Of a stretch of DNA of 39,702 nt, positions 17,288 through 25,785 are shown in pieces. The notes below the pieces were generated by a model. It made no database searches, had not been told where the DNA came from, and worked only from the letters and a program-made list of their open reading frames with translations. Each line of letters begins with the position of its first letter. Within the stretch, counting starts at the first letter, position 1. Source of the DNA: Dehalococcoidia bacterium (GTDB taxonomy: Bacteria > Chloroflexota > Dehalococcoidia > SM23-28-2 > RBG-16-64-32); assembly GCA_030649945.1 (NCBI GenBank), contig JAUSFE010000006.1, positions 1-39,702 on the forward strand. The letters run 5' to 3'. The position numbers and the translations under genes were made by a program.

Positions 17288-17347
17288 ATGAGTCAGAAAC
17301 AGGCAATCGAAATAGCAATAGTAATAAGGAAAAGGAGGCCGGAATGA
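17288..17347 (+). CDS. Possible 19-residue leader peptide coupled to the surface protein
   Basis: A short ORF starts at ATG 17288, with a GAGAGG a few bases before it, and encodes MSQKQAIEIAIVIRKRRPE. Its TGA (17345-17347) overlaps the ATG of the 1,799-residue gene as ATGA. The main gene's AAGGAGG Shine-Dalgarno lies inside its last codons. It falls entirely within the predicted leader mRNA, so translation of the two may be coupled. It could equally be a chance ORF in an A-rich leader. Confidence 0.35.
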   Translation: MSQKQAIEIAIVIRKRRPE

Positions 17348-20300
17348 GTCCGACACCCACGTTCCGTCTCCCCACAGCCGGACTGCTGGCGTTTATCGCG
17401 CTGGTAGTCCTCGCCATTGGCGCGGCTGTCTGGGGCGGCGGCAATAACGCCTACGCCAACGTAGTAGGCGCAGACTACACCTTAGATGAAGAGCCAGCCT
17501 GTTCGGGGGCATACGAAGTCGTCAACGATAACTTCCCCGGGTCCATCGTGGAGGGCCAGTCGATCTGCTACAAGGTCACCGGCAGCCTCAGCGTTCCCAC
17601 CGTCGGCGCCCTCCAGATCGTCGTGAACTTCGACCAGCTCTTGGTCGATGACGACGAGGGGATCGGCTCCGTCGCCGCGACGGGCGCCAACTGTACTTTT
17701 GATCACGATGCCGGCGGTGACTCGTCCGTTACCTGCACGTTCCCGGGGCCGCTGGCGGCGCTCGCTCAGTTTACGATCCTGATCACCGGCGTCCAGAACG
17801 CCTTCGACGGGGCGACACCAGGACAAGGCTGTGGCTGGAACGGCACCTTCACCGCCCAGGACCTGTCTTCCGCGCAGGGCCCGCAGAACGGCACCGTCAA
17901 CACCAGCTGCCACACCGTCCTGGACTTCGATGTCCGCATGACCAAGGACGCCGACCAGAACCCGTACCAGACGGAGTCCTTCAACTACACCATCCAGGCC
18001 GACAACGACAACATCACGACGGGCGCCGATGACGCCACCATCACGGACACGATCCCGTCCAATTTCACCATCATCGGCGGCAGTGCCGGCGTCACCACCA
18101 CGGGCGGCGTCGCTGCTCCCAGCTGCGGGGTCCTTCTCCAGGTCATCACCTGCACCGGCGTCGACCTGTCGCCGGACGCAGGCGTGGCAGACACCTGCCC
18201 GAGCGCGGAGACGGACAACCTCTGCATCAACGTCCTGCTCTTCGCCAACGCCAACGCGGGCACGTTCGATGACCCGCCGCTGAACATCGACGTCGCCTCT
18301 GACCCGGAGACGGACACGGCCACGTTCACGTGCGCGCTGAACGGTACCCAGACGGGCGCCCGGAACAACTGTGACGCGGGCACCCCGACCCTGACGCTGG
18401 CGCACGCGGACGCCACGTCCACCGGCGACACATTCAGCGACAGCGAGAACACCACTATTGTGCGCGTGGGTCTGGCCGTCGCCCCGACCACGTCCGTGCT
18501 GGCTGACGGCGTGGCCTCCTGCACCTTCACGACCGACAACTGGGACAACGCCCAGCTGTTGGGCAGCCCCAGCAACACGGCCGACGCGCCCACCGGCGAC
18601 TGGAACGTCACCGGCATCGTCGGCGTGACCACCACGGAGGGTGAGTCCGGCGGCAACCAGACGCTGACCGTCAAGTCTACAACCGCCGGCACCGCCACCG
18701 TTTCCCTGAACTGGAAGCACAACCTGGCCGTGGCGCTGGCCGGAACCAACCAGACGCCCACCCAGACCTGTACCTTCACCCAGGTGACCGCGACCTTCAA
18801 CGTTTCGAAGGACTTCATCCCCGACTCTAGTGCTCCGGTCACCGTCGCGCTCGTCTGCACCGGAGGAGGCACGGTCGTCAACGACGACACGACCGCGGTC
18901 GAGACGACCGACACGGCGGACTTCACGATCAACAACTTCGCCGCCGGCGCCACCTGCACGGCCACGGAGACGGTCCCCGCCGGGTACACCAACATCACCG
19001 GCACGGCCTGCACTGCCGTGGCGATCACCGCTGGAAGCGCCAGCAGTTGCACGCTGACCAACCGCTTCAACGTTGAGGCGGCCCTGTTCGGCACTGCGTT
19101 CGCCGGCGGCGCTATCCGCCACGTGGATGTGGACGCCGCGTCCGAGGACGCCACGTGGCACTTCCAGAACTCGGCCTCCACTCTGCACCCCAAGGGCATC
19201 CTCGTTACCGCCATCGACGATGGTGACGATGCCACCACTTCCCTGCACACGGTATGTCTGTTCGCCAACGCCTACCCCGCGCCCACCACGCCGGCGTTGA
19301 CCGACGCCGACTGGATCATCACGTCTACCAGCACCGCCGCGGGCGCCGCCGGGCCTCCGACGACGAATAACAAGGCCGCCGTGATCCGCGACTTCGACTT
19401 CAACGATGACGCCATCGTGGACTACCGCGCGAACTGCGTGGAGTGGCGCTCCGCCCAGCCGGGCGACCAGACCATCGTGCTGGACCTGCCGGCGGCCCTC
19501 GAGCCGCCCGACAAGTTCTACTTCGATGGCGGCAGCCCCACGGGTAGCCAGCCGCTGGTCAAGCAGTGGAACTTCCCGCAGAGCACGAAGATCGTCGGCA
19601 ACGCCGCCGGCACCTTCGGCGCCAGCGGCTACGTCGGCCTCACCAACCTGAGCGGCAACACGGCGAACACCGACGTCTCCAACTGGACGGCGCGCGACGC
19701 CCTCACCGGCACCACCACCACCGCCATCTGGACCCGCCCGAACCTCGACGGTTCCACCATCACGGTGACCGGCTCCGCCTTCACCTCCCTGCCGGGCCCC
19801 GGCCAGCCCACCACCAGGGTGCTGGCCGCCGGCACGAGCTTCATCGACTACGCCATCGGCGGTCACAACGATGCCGCCGGCGGCACGCACTACAGCGGCC
19901 CGCTGGACGGCGTGCAGCAGCGCTACGCCCTCTCCGCCACCTCCTGCGGCAGCGTCCGCCTGGAGAACCCGGTGACCGGCGTTACCCTCATCCTCAGCCC
20001 CGGCCAGTCAACACCGGCGTTGAGCCCGCCCGACAACGTGGGCGTGTGGCTCAGCAGCGACAAGGGTACCGCCTTCTCGGTAGTGCCCACGGCCGGCGGC
20101 GCGATCCCGACCACGGCCGCCAACGCCACCTGCCAGCCGGGTCAGACCAGTGTCATCACCATCACCTCCCAGGAAGACCGCCTGCTGCGGACGGACCGCA
20201 TTGTCCTGCCACCGGAGACCATCACGGTGACCTGGCAAGTGGGTCCCGGCCACGGCAAGCAGCCGGACCTGGCCTGGGCGCAGCAGCGCAAGCTCCTTGA

Positions 20301-22743
20301 GAAGAACTGGCGCAACCCTGACGGCACCTGTCCGTACGCGGGCACCGGCCAGTTCTTCTACGTGCGGTACCAGCTGCAGCAGCAGAGCGTGGGCGCGCTG
20401 AGCACAATCGTCGGCGAGCCCGCCATCGCTCTCGGCCAGGACTTCGTCGTCGTTGAAGTGGCGGCGGACCCCGTGACCGGCAGAGGCAACTCCGACTGCA
20501 TCAGCCGCGTCATCGCGGAGTCTCAGGACGAGGGCGAGTTCGACGCCACGGCTCACGTCGTCGTGAGCCCGACCAACCACACCGTCATCAGCATCGAGGC
20601 CGACTTCCTCATCTACTACATGAAGCTTGAGGACATCACGGTTGGCCTGGTCCCGGGCGCCCGCAGCGGCCACAACTCCGGCGCGCTGACCCCGGCTCTG
20701 AGCGGCCACACCAACGCCGACGCGGTGACGGGCATGGTACCCGATGACACCACCACGCGCACGGCTAACGTCTCCGCAGACGTGCTGGCCCGCGTGCGGG
20801 TCCGCGGTTGGACCGTTACTGACAACTGCCCGGTCCGAGCACAAGGCGTGGACAGCAACGGCGGCCTCCTGCCCGCCAACCGCTGTGTCTTCCCGGACGA
20901 CTGGCTGCACATGATGGGCGGCACCACCGCCGCCACCAACAACCCGCAGTCAGACATCTGGGGTACCGGCAACTGTGGCGCCAAGGAAGCCGGCCCGTTC
21001 AGCTTGCTTGACCCCACGCACAACGTCATTACCGACCCGAACGTCTGCAACGACAGCAAGGCGCCACACGTCGGCGGCCTCTTCCGCGAGACCGTCCTGG
21101 GCAACGGTGTGGTAACTAACGGTGATGCGCCGGTGCCGTCCGCTCTGGTCGCACTGACGCTGACCGGCTCCGGCTTCCTGCGGCCCGCCGCCAAGACGGA
21201 CATCTACCCCACCAACAACAACACCTTCTACGTCACCCACCTGCCGTCAGACCCGTGGATTGACGTCGGGCCCAACTCCAACTACTTCAACCACTGGAAC
21301 ACCTGGGGACTCGGCGCCAAGACCGGCATCTACACCTTCTGGACCAGCCTGGCTGACCGCGGCCTGGAAGTCGTCTCCTGTGGCCCCGCGTCCAGCAACG
21401 CCTTCGCGCCGGTGGCCACCAGCCCGTGCCCGGCCACAGGCGTCCTCACCGGCGGCTACCGGACGATGAGTATCTTCACGGACAACCACGGCGAAGCCAT
21501 GGTCTGGATCAACGGCGATGCCAACCTCACATTCACCGGCTGTTTGAGCAGCGCCAGCACCCTGCCGACGCCGCTCCCCGGCTCCCCGGGGGTCTCGATC
21601 AAGACCATCAGCGGTAACTTCTGCCGGCCCGGCGACATCGTTGGCTCCAGCACCGTGAGCGCCGTCGTTGACTACCCGGACAAGCACAGCAAGCACTACG
21701 CTCTGCTCAGCAACTCCGTTACGGTCACGTGGACCTGGGGCGGCTCGAAGACCATCTCGGTCACGCCCAGCGCCGGTGGCCAGATCAACAGGGTGCAGTT
21801 CAACGCGACCGACAGGGATGGCTTCTGCAGCCCGAGCCCCAGCCTGCACAAGGTGCTGGGCGAAGCAGTCACCTTCCTGATCGACTCCGGTGACGGCACC
21901 ATCATCGTCGTCAGCAACAACGGCATCATCTCGTCCAACGGGCGCTCCGCCTCGACCACCACGGTGCGCGCGACCCCGGCCACGCCAGACATCTGTATCG
22001 CCTGGGTGGACATCCTGAGCACGCTGTTCAGGGAGGTCAACGTCTTCATCACCGCCTTCGACCCCGAAGGCACCGTGGCGTTCGACCTGATCCTGAACCT
22101 CGACACTGACGGCGACGGCGTCGCCGACGCGACGGACAACTGCCCGGCCGTCTACAACCCCGACCAGGCCGACGCTGACGGCGACGACACCGGTGACGCC
22201 TGCGAAGCAGACGCCGACGGCGATGGCATCGAGGACGGCGACGACAACTGCCCGGCCGTCTTCAACCCTGACCAGCTCGATAGCAACAGCGACGGTGAGG
22301 GCGACGCCTGCGAGGCCGACAGCGACAACGACGGCGTCATCGACGACGACGACAACTGTCCGACCGACTACAACCCCGACCAGGCCGATAGCGACGGCGA
22401 CGGCCAGGGCGACGCCTGCGAACCGGTGCCGGCGACACAGGAAGTGATCTGGGGCGACGTGGACTGCAGCGGCAGCGTCACGATTGGCGACGCGCAGAAG
22501 ATCGCACGCGCGCTGATCGACCTGGCGATCACGCAGGCTGCCGGTTGCACGGCGATCAACGACATCGTCTCGGTCACGCTGGACGGCAGCACACGCGACC
22601 GCAAGTGGGGCGACGTGGACTGCAGCGGCATCGTCAGCATCGGCGACGCGCAGAAGATCGCACGCAACCTGATCGACCTGCCGATCACCCAGAGCGGCGC
22701 GCTCTGTCCCGGCATCAACGAAACGGTAAGTATCCCCGCCTAG
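17344..22743 (+). CDS. Very large surface protein with TSP3 repeats and C-terminal dockerin
   Basis: A 1,799-residue protein starting at ATG 17344, five bases after AAGGAGG. Residues 1-39 are a signal peptide (LLAFIALVVLAIGAAVWG, cleaved near AYA-N). Residues about 195-260 resemble a DUF11-type domain (ADQNPYQTESFNYTIQADN, ITDTIPSNF). Residues about 480-580 form a DUF5979-like domain (CTATETVPAGYT, SCTLTNRF) related to one in the 1,908-residue adhesin. The long middle has no domain I recognise. Residues about 1587-1695 are three TSP3 units (DTDGDGVADATDNCPAVYNP type), which bind calcium. Residues about 1700-1799 are a dockerin with two WGDVDCSGxVxIGDAQKIA half-sites. The strong Shine-Dalgarno and size suit an abundant envelope or S-layer-like protein; that is an inference. 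The nearest downstream gene, 66 bases on, encodes an anchored cohesin. Confidence 0.85.
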   Translation: MSPTPTFRLPTAGLLAFIALVVLAIGAAVWGGGNNAYANVVGADYTLDEEPACSGAYEVVNDNFPGSIVEGQSICYKVTGSLSVPTVGALQIVVNFDQLLVDDDEGIGSVAATGANCTFDHDAGGDSSVTCTFPGPLAALAQFTILITGVQNAFDGATPGQGCGWNGTFTAQDLSSAQGPQNGTVNTSCHTVLDFDVRMTKDADQNPYQTESFNYTIQADNDNITTGADDATITDTIPSNFTIIGGSAGVTTTGGVAAPSCGVLLQVITCTGVDLSPDAGVADTCPSAETDNLCINVLLFANANAGTFDDPPLNIDVASDPETDTATFTCALNGTQTGARNNCDAGTPTLTLAHADATSTGDTFSDSENTTIVRVGLAVAPTTSVLADGVASCTFTTDNWDNAQLLGSPSNTADAPTGDWNVTGIVGVTTTEGESGGNQTLTVKSTTAGTATVSLNWKHNLAVALAGTNQTPTQTCTFTQVTATFNVSKDFIPDSSAPVTVALVCTGGGTVVNDDTTAVETTDTADFTINNFAAGATCTATETVPAGYTNITGTACTAVAITAGSASSCTLTNRFNVEAALFGTAFAGGAIRHVDVDAASEDATWHFQNSASTLHPKGILVTAIDDGDDATTSLHTVCLFANAYPAPTTPALTDADWIITSTSTAAGAAGPPTTNNKAAVIRDFDFNDDAIVDYRANCVEWRSAQPGDQTIVLDLPAALEPPDKFYFDGGSPTGSQPLVKQWNFPQSTKIVGNAAGTFGASGYVGLTNLSGNTANTDVSNWTARDALTGTTTTAIWTRPNLDGSTITVTGSAFTSLPGPGQPTTRVLAAGTSFIDYAIGGHNDAAGGTHYSGPLDGVQQRYALSATSCGSVRLENPVTGVTLILSPGQSTPALSPPDNVGVWLSSDKGTAFSVVPTAGGAIPTTAANATCQPGQTSVITITSQEDRLLRTDRIVLPPETITVTWQVGPGHGKQPDLAWAQQRKLLEKNWRNPDGTCPYAGTGQFFYVRYQLQQQSVGALSTIVGEPAIALGQDFVVVEVAADPVTGRGNSDCISRVIAESQDEGEFDATAHVVVSPTNHTVISIEADFLIYYMKLEDITVGLVPGARSGHNSGALTPALSGHTNADAVTGMVPDDTTTRTANVSADVLARVRVRGWTVTDNCPVRAQGVDSNGGLLPANRCVFPDDWLHMMGGTTAATNNPQSDIWGTGNCGAKEAGPFSLLDPTHNVITDPNVCNDSKAPHVGGLFRETVLGNGVVTNGDAPVPSALVALTLTGSGFLRPAAKTDIYPTNNNTFYVTHLPSDPWIDVGPNSNYFNHWNTWGLGAKTGIYTFWTSLADRGLEVVSCGPASSNAFAPVATSPCPATGVLTGGYRTMSIFTDNHGEAMVWINGDANLTFTGCLSSASTLPTPLPGSPGVSIKTISGNFCRPGDIVGSSTVSAVVDYPDKHSKHYALLSNSVTVTWTWGGSKTISVTPSAGGQINRVQFNATDRDGFCSPSPSLHKVLGEAVTFLIDSGDGTIIVVSNNGIISSNGRSASTTTVRATPATPDICIAWVDILSTLFREVNVFITAFDPEGTVAFDLILNLDTDGDGVADATDNCPAVYNPDQADADGDDTGDACEADADGDGIEDGDDNCPAVFNPDQLDSNSDGEGDACEADSDNDGVIDDDDNCPTDYNPDQADSDGDGQGDACEPVPATQEVIWGDVDCSGSVTIGDAQKIARALIDLAITQAAGCTAINDIVSVTLDGSTRDRKWGDVDCSGIVSIGDAQKIARNLIDLPITQSGALCPGINETVSIPA

Positions 22744-22809
22744 GCGGGACAACCAAACATGGACAGGATGGTTTCACAGTCTGTACAAGACAAAGGAGGT
22801 CCAGGGACT

Positions 22810-23508
22810 ATGACGAAGAAGATGGTAGTTAGCAGAGGGTGGCTCGCGGCTTTTGCCGCGAGCGCCCTCCTGGTGGTGGCCGGCTGGCTGGCCTTGACCG
22901 GCGCGGCACAGGCGGCAGCCAATAGCCTCAGCGTTTCCCCGGCGGCCGCCACGGTCGCCCCCGGCGGCACGGTGGAAGTCACCATCGCCGCGGAGGCGCC
23001 CTCCGGCGGCCTGGGTGGCTGGACCCTGAACGTCACCTACGACCCGGCCGTGGTCACTCCCACCGCCTCGTCCGGGCGGTCCAACGTCAACCTGGCGCTG
23101 GGCCCGGACACGATCGGCATCAGCGGCTTCGAGACAAGCGGGCTGACCGGCGCCGTGGAGCTGGCCAAGATCACGTTCACGGCCGCCGGCGCTGCCGGTA
23201 CGTCCTCGGACGTTGATGTCTCCATCGCCACGGGCGGCTGGACGGCCCCCACCGGTGACCCCACCACCAACCCCACCATCACCGGCGGCACTATCACCGT
23301 TGCGGTCCCCGCCGCCACGCCGACGGCGTCGGCGTCCCCTGTGCCGGCGACTCCCACCGCGACTGTGGCCAAGGTACCGGTCGTCGGTGGCGCTCCGTCG
23401 TCTGACGGCGGCTCCAGCGTCCTCCCCTTGGTGCTGGCAGCCGTTGGGCTGGCAGCCGTTGCCGGGGCGGCCTGGGCCGTGACCCGAGGGCGGCGCGAAA
23501 TAGGCTAA
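22810..23508 (+). CDS. Membrane-anchored single-cohesin protein
   Basis: A protein of 232 residues starting at ATG 22810, preceded by AAAGGAGG; an upstream in-frame ATG lacks a good site. Residues 1-35 are a signal peptide ending AAQAAANS. A cohesin-type domain follows: SVSPAAATVAPGGTVEVTI, then GGWTLNVTYDPAVV, then AVELAKITFTAAGAAG and a last strand GGTITV. A Pro/Thr/Ala linker leads to a C-terminal membrane span (VLPLVLAAVGLAAVAGAAWAV) before RGRREIG. It should sit on the outer face of the membrane and offer a docking site to dockerin proteins such as the one encoded just upstream. The two genes are 66 bases apart and probably share a transcript, which ends at the terminator at 23537-23575. 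Confidence 0.85.
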   Translation: MTKKMVVSRGWLAAFAASALLVVAGWLALTGAAQAAANSLSVSPAAATVAPGGTVEVTIAAEAPSGGLGGWTLNVTYDPAVVTPTASSGRSNVNLALGPDTIGISGFETSGLTGAVELAKITFTAAGAAGTSSDVDVSIATGGWTAPTGDPTTNPTITGGTITVAVPAATPTASASPVPATPTATVAKVPVVGGAPSSDGGSSVLPLVLAAVGLAAVAGAAWAVTRGRREIG

Positions 23509-23820
23509 CCGCCAGCAATAGCACGTCTAGTAACGGGAAGGGCTCCGGCAAACAGGGATCGGAGCCCTTCTTGTTAGCTCTTTCTAGGCCGCCCCGGAAT
23601 GGGCGTCCGCCGGCGGTTGCAAGAGAAGCCCTGTCTGGTAGCACCGAGCAACTTCCGGGAGGCACCACCCTTGCAACCAGACCCCGGCCGCGCCGGCAAT
23701 GATCACCCCTGGGTGGACCGTGGGGCCTTGACTCAGCGCCCGCGAATTCGCAATCCTGTTCGGTAAGCGCGAGGCCACCGTCCGCTGAAGGGGACTAGCA
23801 GCCGAGGGAAAAGGAGACAG
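23509..23820. other. Intergenic region between cohesin genes
   Basis: 312 bases holding the terminator at 23537-23575 and a perfect 10-base palindrome GCGAATTCGC (23742-23751), about 70 bases before the next start codon. TTGACT near 23729 may be a -35 box, but no clear -10 follows. No gene is supported here. Confidence 0.45.
23537..23575 (+). terminator. Intrinsic terminator after the first cohesin gene
   Basis: A perfect 11-base-pair stem GAAGGGCTCCG / CGGAGCCCTTC (23537-23547, 23560-23570) with a 12-base loop, followed by TTGTT. It lies about 30 bases past the stop codon. Confidence 0.85.
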
Positions 23821-24741
23821 ATGATGAGCCGCAGAATCGTCCAGTCCTGGATGGCTGTTTTGGCGCTGGCGGCGCTGGCCCTTGCCGCCGCCTGGCTGGC
23901 CGGCGCCGGCCCCACCCAGGCCGCGGCCAACAGCGTCCGGATCCAGCCCGCCTTGGCTACCGTGGCCGCCGGCGCCAACACCACCGTGGAACTTGCGGCG
24001 GAGCCGCCCGCTGTCGTTCCGTCCCAGGACCCGGACGAAGCTCCCGCCGGCGGTCTCGCTTACTGGACCATCAAGATCCACTACGACCCCGCCGTCGTGC
24101 AGGTGGCTCAAGGCCTGGACCAGAACGGCGACCCGGCGCCACTCTGCACCCCCATGGCCAGCCCGGCGGGCGCCGACGCCGGCGTCAACTGTGACGTCAC
24201 CGACGATGATCCCTCGAACCCCGAGATGGATACGGTAGTCTCCACCGGCGCCGTCGTCTTCCCTGACGATAGGGTCGGCCTCACGACAGACTCCATCCTG
24301 GCGACCGTCACTTTCCAGGGCGTGGGCGCCGTGGTCACCTGCAGCGACCTGACGATAGAGGTGGTCATCTTCGACGACCTGCGCGCCGACGACGACCCAA
24401 TCCCAAGCAACCCGGCGATCACCGACGGCCGGATTTGCATCCAGCCTAGGGAGAGAATCTGGGGCGACGCGGACTGCAGCAACAACGTCAGCATCGGCGA
24501 TGCGCAGAAGATCGCCCGCAAGCTGATCGACCTACAGTTATCGCAGGGCGAGGACTGCCCGCCGATCATGGGCGGCGTGCTGGCCGACGGCGCCTCGCGC
24601 ATTTGGGGCGATGTGGACTGCAGCAACAACGTTAGCATCGGTGACGCTCAGAAGATCGCCCGCAGCCTGATCGGCCTACAGGTGTCGCAGGGCGAGGGCT
24701 GCCCCGACATTCAGGACACGGTCATCATCGCCGTCGGGTGA
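23821..24741 (+). CDS. Secreted adaptor with both cohesin and dockerin
   Basis: A 306-residue protein starting at ATG 23821, with AAAAGGAG five bases upstream. Residues 1-38 are a signal peptide (AVLALAALALAAAWLAGAG, then TQAAA). Residues about 39-210 form a cohesin-type domain (VRIQPALATVAAGANTTVEL, AYWTIKIHYDPAVVQVA, TDSILATVTFQGVG). Residues about 213-306 form a dockerin with two half-sites, WGDADCSNNVSIGDAQKIA and WGDVDCSNNVSIGDAQKIA. No membrane anchor is present. A protein that carries both partners could bridge an anchored cohesin and another dockerin protein, or chain with itself. Its dockerin is nearly the same as that of the 1,799-residue protein. The next cohesin gene begins 50 bases later and is probably cotranscribed. 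Confidence 0.88.
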   Translation: MMSRRIVQSWMAVLALAALALAAAWLAGAGPTQAAANSVRIQPALATVAAGANTTVELAAEPPAVVPSQDPDEAPAGGLAYWTIKIHYDPAVVQVAQGLDQNGDPAPLCTPMASPAGADAGVNCDVTDDDPSNPEMDTVVSTGAVVFPDDRVGLTTDSILATVTFQGVGAVVTCSDLTIEVVIFDDLRADDDPIPSNPAITDGRICIQPRERIWGDADCSNNVSIGDAQKIARKLIDLQLSQGEDCPPIMGGVLADGASRIWGDVDCSNNVSIGDAQKIARSLIGLQVSQGEGCPDIQDTVIIAVG

Positions 24742-24791
24742 TGAGGGGGACCTGACACACGATCAGCTGCGGACTTGACGGAGGCAGCGCT

Positions 24792-25700
24792 CTGACCGGG
24801 CGGAAGCCGGGCAGGCGCCGCCCGTTCCTCGTTCTGCTGCCCGCCGCTGCGCTCCTGCCCTTGCTTCTCACGTCTGCCACGGCCGCCGCAAACAGCGTCT
24901 ACATTGCCCCGGCCAGCGCCACGGCAGGCGCCGGCCAGCCCGCCGTCGTCGATCTCGTGGCGGAGCCCGCCGGGGGTGGCCTGGCCGCCTGGGTGCTGGA
25001 AGTGGGCTTCGACCCGGCCGTCATCTCCACCGCGAGCCGCCAGTGCGACCCTGTGGATACGCCGGCCGGCGCCGCGGGCGCCGTGGGCTGCGAGGCCGCG
25101 GATACCAACGGAGACGGCCAGGACGACGCCGTGAAGACCTTCGGCGGCGTCATCTTCACGAATACCGGCAAGGGGTTCACCCAGAAGGTGACGCTTGCCA
25201 GCATCGAGTTCAACGCCGTGGGCGAGGCCGGCGCCTGCAGCGCCCTGACGGTCAAGGTGACCGCCTTCAGCGACCCGGATGGCAACGAGACGAGCCCCTC
25301 CATCGCCAACGGCGAGGTGTGCGTGGCCGGTCCCGGCCGGACTCCCGGTCCCAGCCCGACTCCCGGCGTGGACCCCGGCTCCCCGGCCGCTACGGCAGCG
25401 CCAGGTGCGACGGACGGCGGCATCCCGGGGGCTACAGCGTCGCCGGGGCCGGGCCAGACGACGCCTCAGGGTACGGGAGGGGCGTCTGGGGCCGCCGGCA
25501 GCCCGGGCGCCGGTACAGGGGGCGGTTCTCCGTCGCCCGGCGGCCCTCGTGGCGGCACCGCCGGCCAGGCGGGGGAGGGCGGCGGCGGCGGTTCCGGGCC
25601 GGGGACGGCTGTCTGGGCGCTGATCGGCCTGGGGGCGGCGGCCGCCGTGGGCGGAGGCGGTTTCGCGGCTTACCGGGCGTGGCGCGCCCGGAAGGCATGA
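24792..25700 (+). CDS. Membrane-anchored cohesin protein, apparent CTG start
   Basis: A protein of about 302 residues. No ATG, GTG or TTG occurs in frame between the upstream stop near 24754 and the middle of the hydrophobic signal core (TTG 24861). A GGAGG seven bases before CTG 24792 gives a complete signal peptide: TGRKPGRRR, then PFLVLLPAAALLPLLL, then ATAAANS. I therefore place the start at this CTG. Residues about 34-180 form the cohesin-type domain (YIAPASATAGAGQPAVVDLV, AAWVLEVGFDPAVIS, VTLASIEFNAVGEAGAC). A Gly/Pro/Ser/Thr linker of about 90 residues follows, then a C-terminal span (AVWALIGLGAAAAVGGGGFAAY) before RAWRARKA. It has the same plan as the 22810 protein but a much longer linker, so its cohesin would stand further from the membrane. 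Confidence 0.8.
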   Translation: MTGRKPGRRRPFLVLLPAAALLPLLLTSATAAANSVYIAPASATAGAGQPAVVDLVAEPAGGGLAAWVLEVGFDPAVISTASRQCDPVDTPAGAAGAVGCEAADTNGDGQDDAVKTFGGVIFTNTGKGFTQKVTLASIEFNAVGEAGACSALTVKVTAFSDPDGNETSPSIANGEVCVAGPGRTPGPSPTPGVDPGSPAATAAPGATDGGIPGATASPGPGQTTPQGTGGASGAAGSPGAGTGGGSPSPGGPRGGTAGQAGEGGGGGSGPGTAVWALIGLGAAAAVGGGGFAAYRAWRARKA

Positions 25701-25785
25701 CCCCGCGCCAGCCGGAGTTCCCACAGGGGTTGTTGACAGTCAACGAAGGCAGAGAGGGCATTCGCTCTGATCGCGGCGTAGTCCG

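Larger units (their letters stand above)
16487..17343. other. Long non-coding region upstream of the 1,799-residue protein
   Basis: About 860 bases between divergent genes. The part up to 17.05 kb is GC-rich with no convincing gene. It contains a 12-base perfect palindrome CATATATATATG (16734-16745) that stands out in GC-rich DNA. A copy of the dispersed CTTTGTGCCTTCGTGGT element lies at 17059-17103. The promoter, inverted repeat and leader ORF of the downstream gene lie between 17235 and 17347. Confidence 0.5.

Noticed and set aside
17482-19890. 802-residue open frame on the minus strand, opposite the 1,799-residue protein
   Set aside because: Composition is typical of antisense shadow (Arg/Gly/Val/Asp repeats). 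The plus-strand gene has a signal peptide, ribosome site and known modules.
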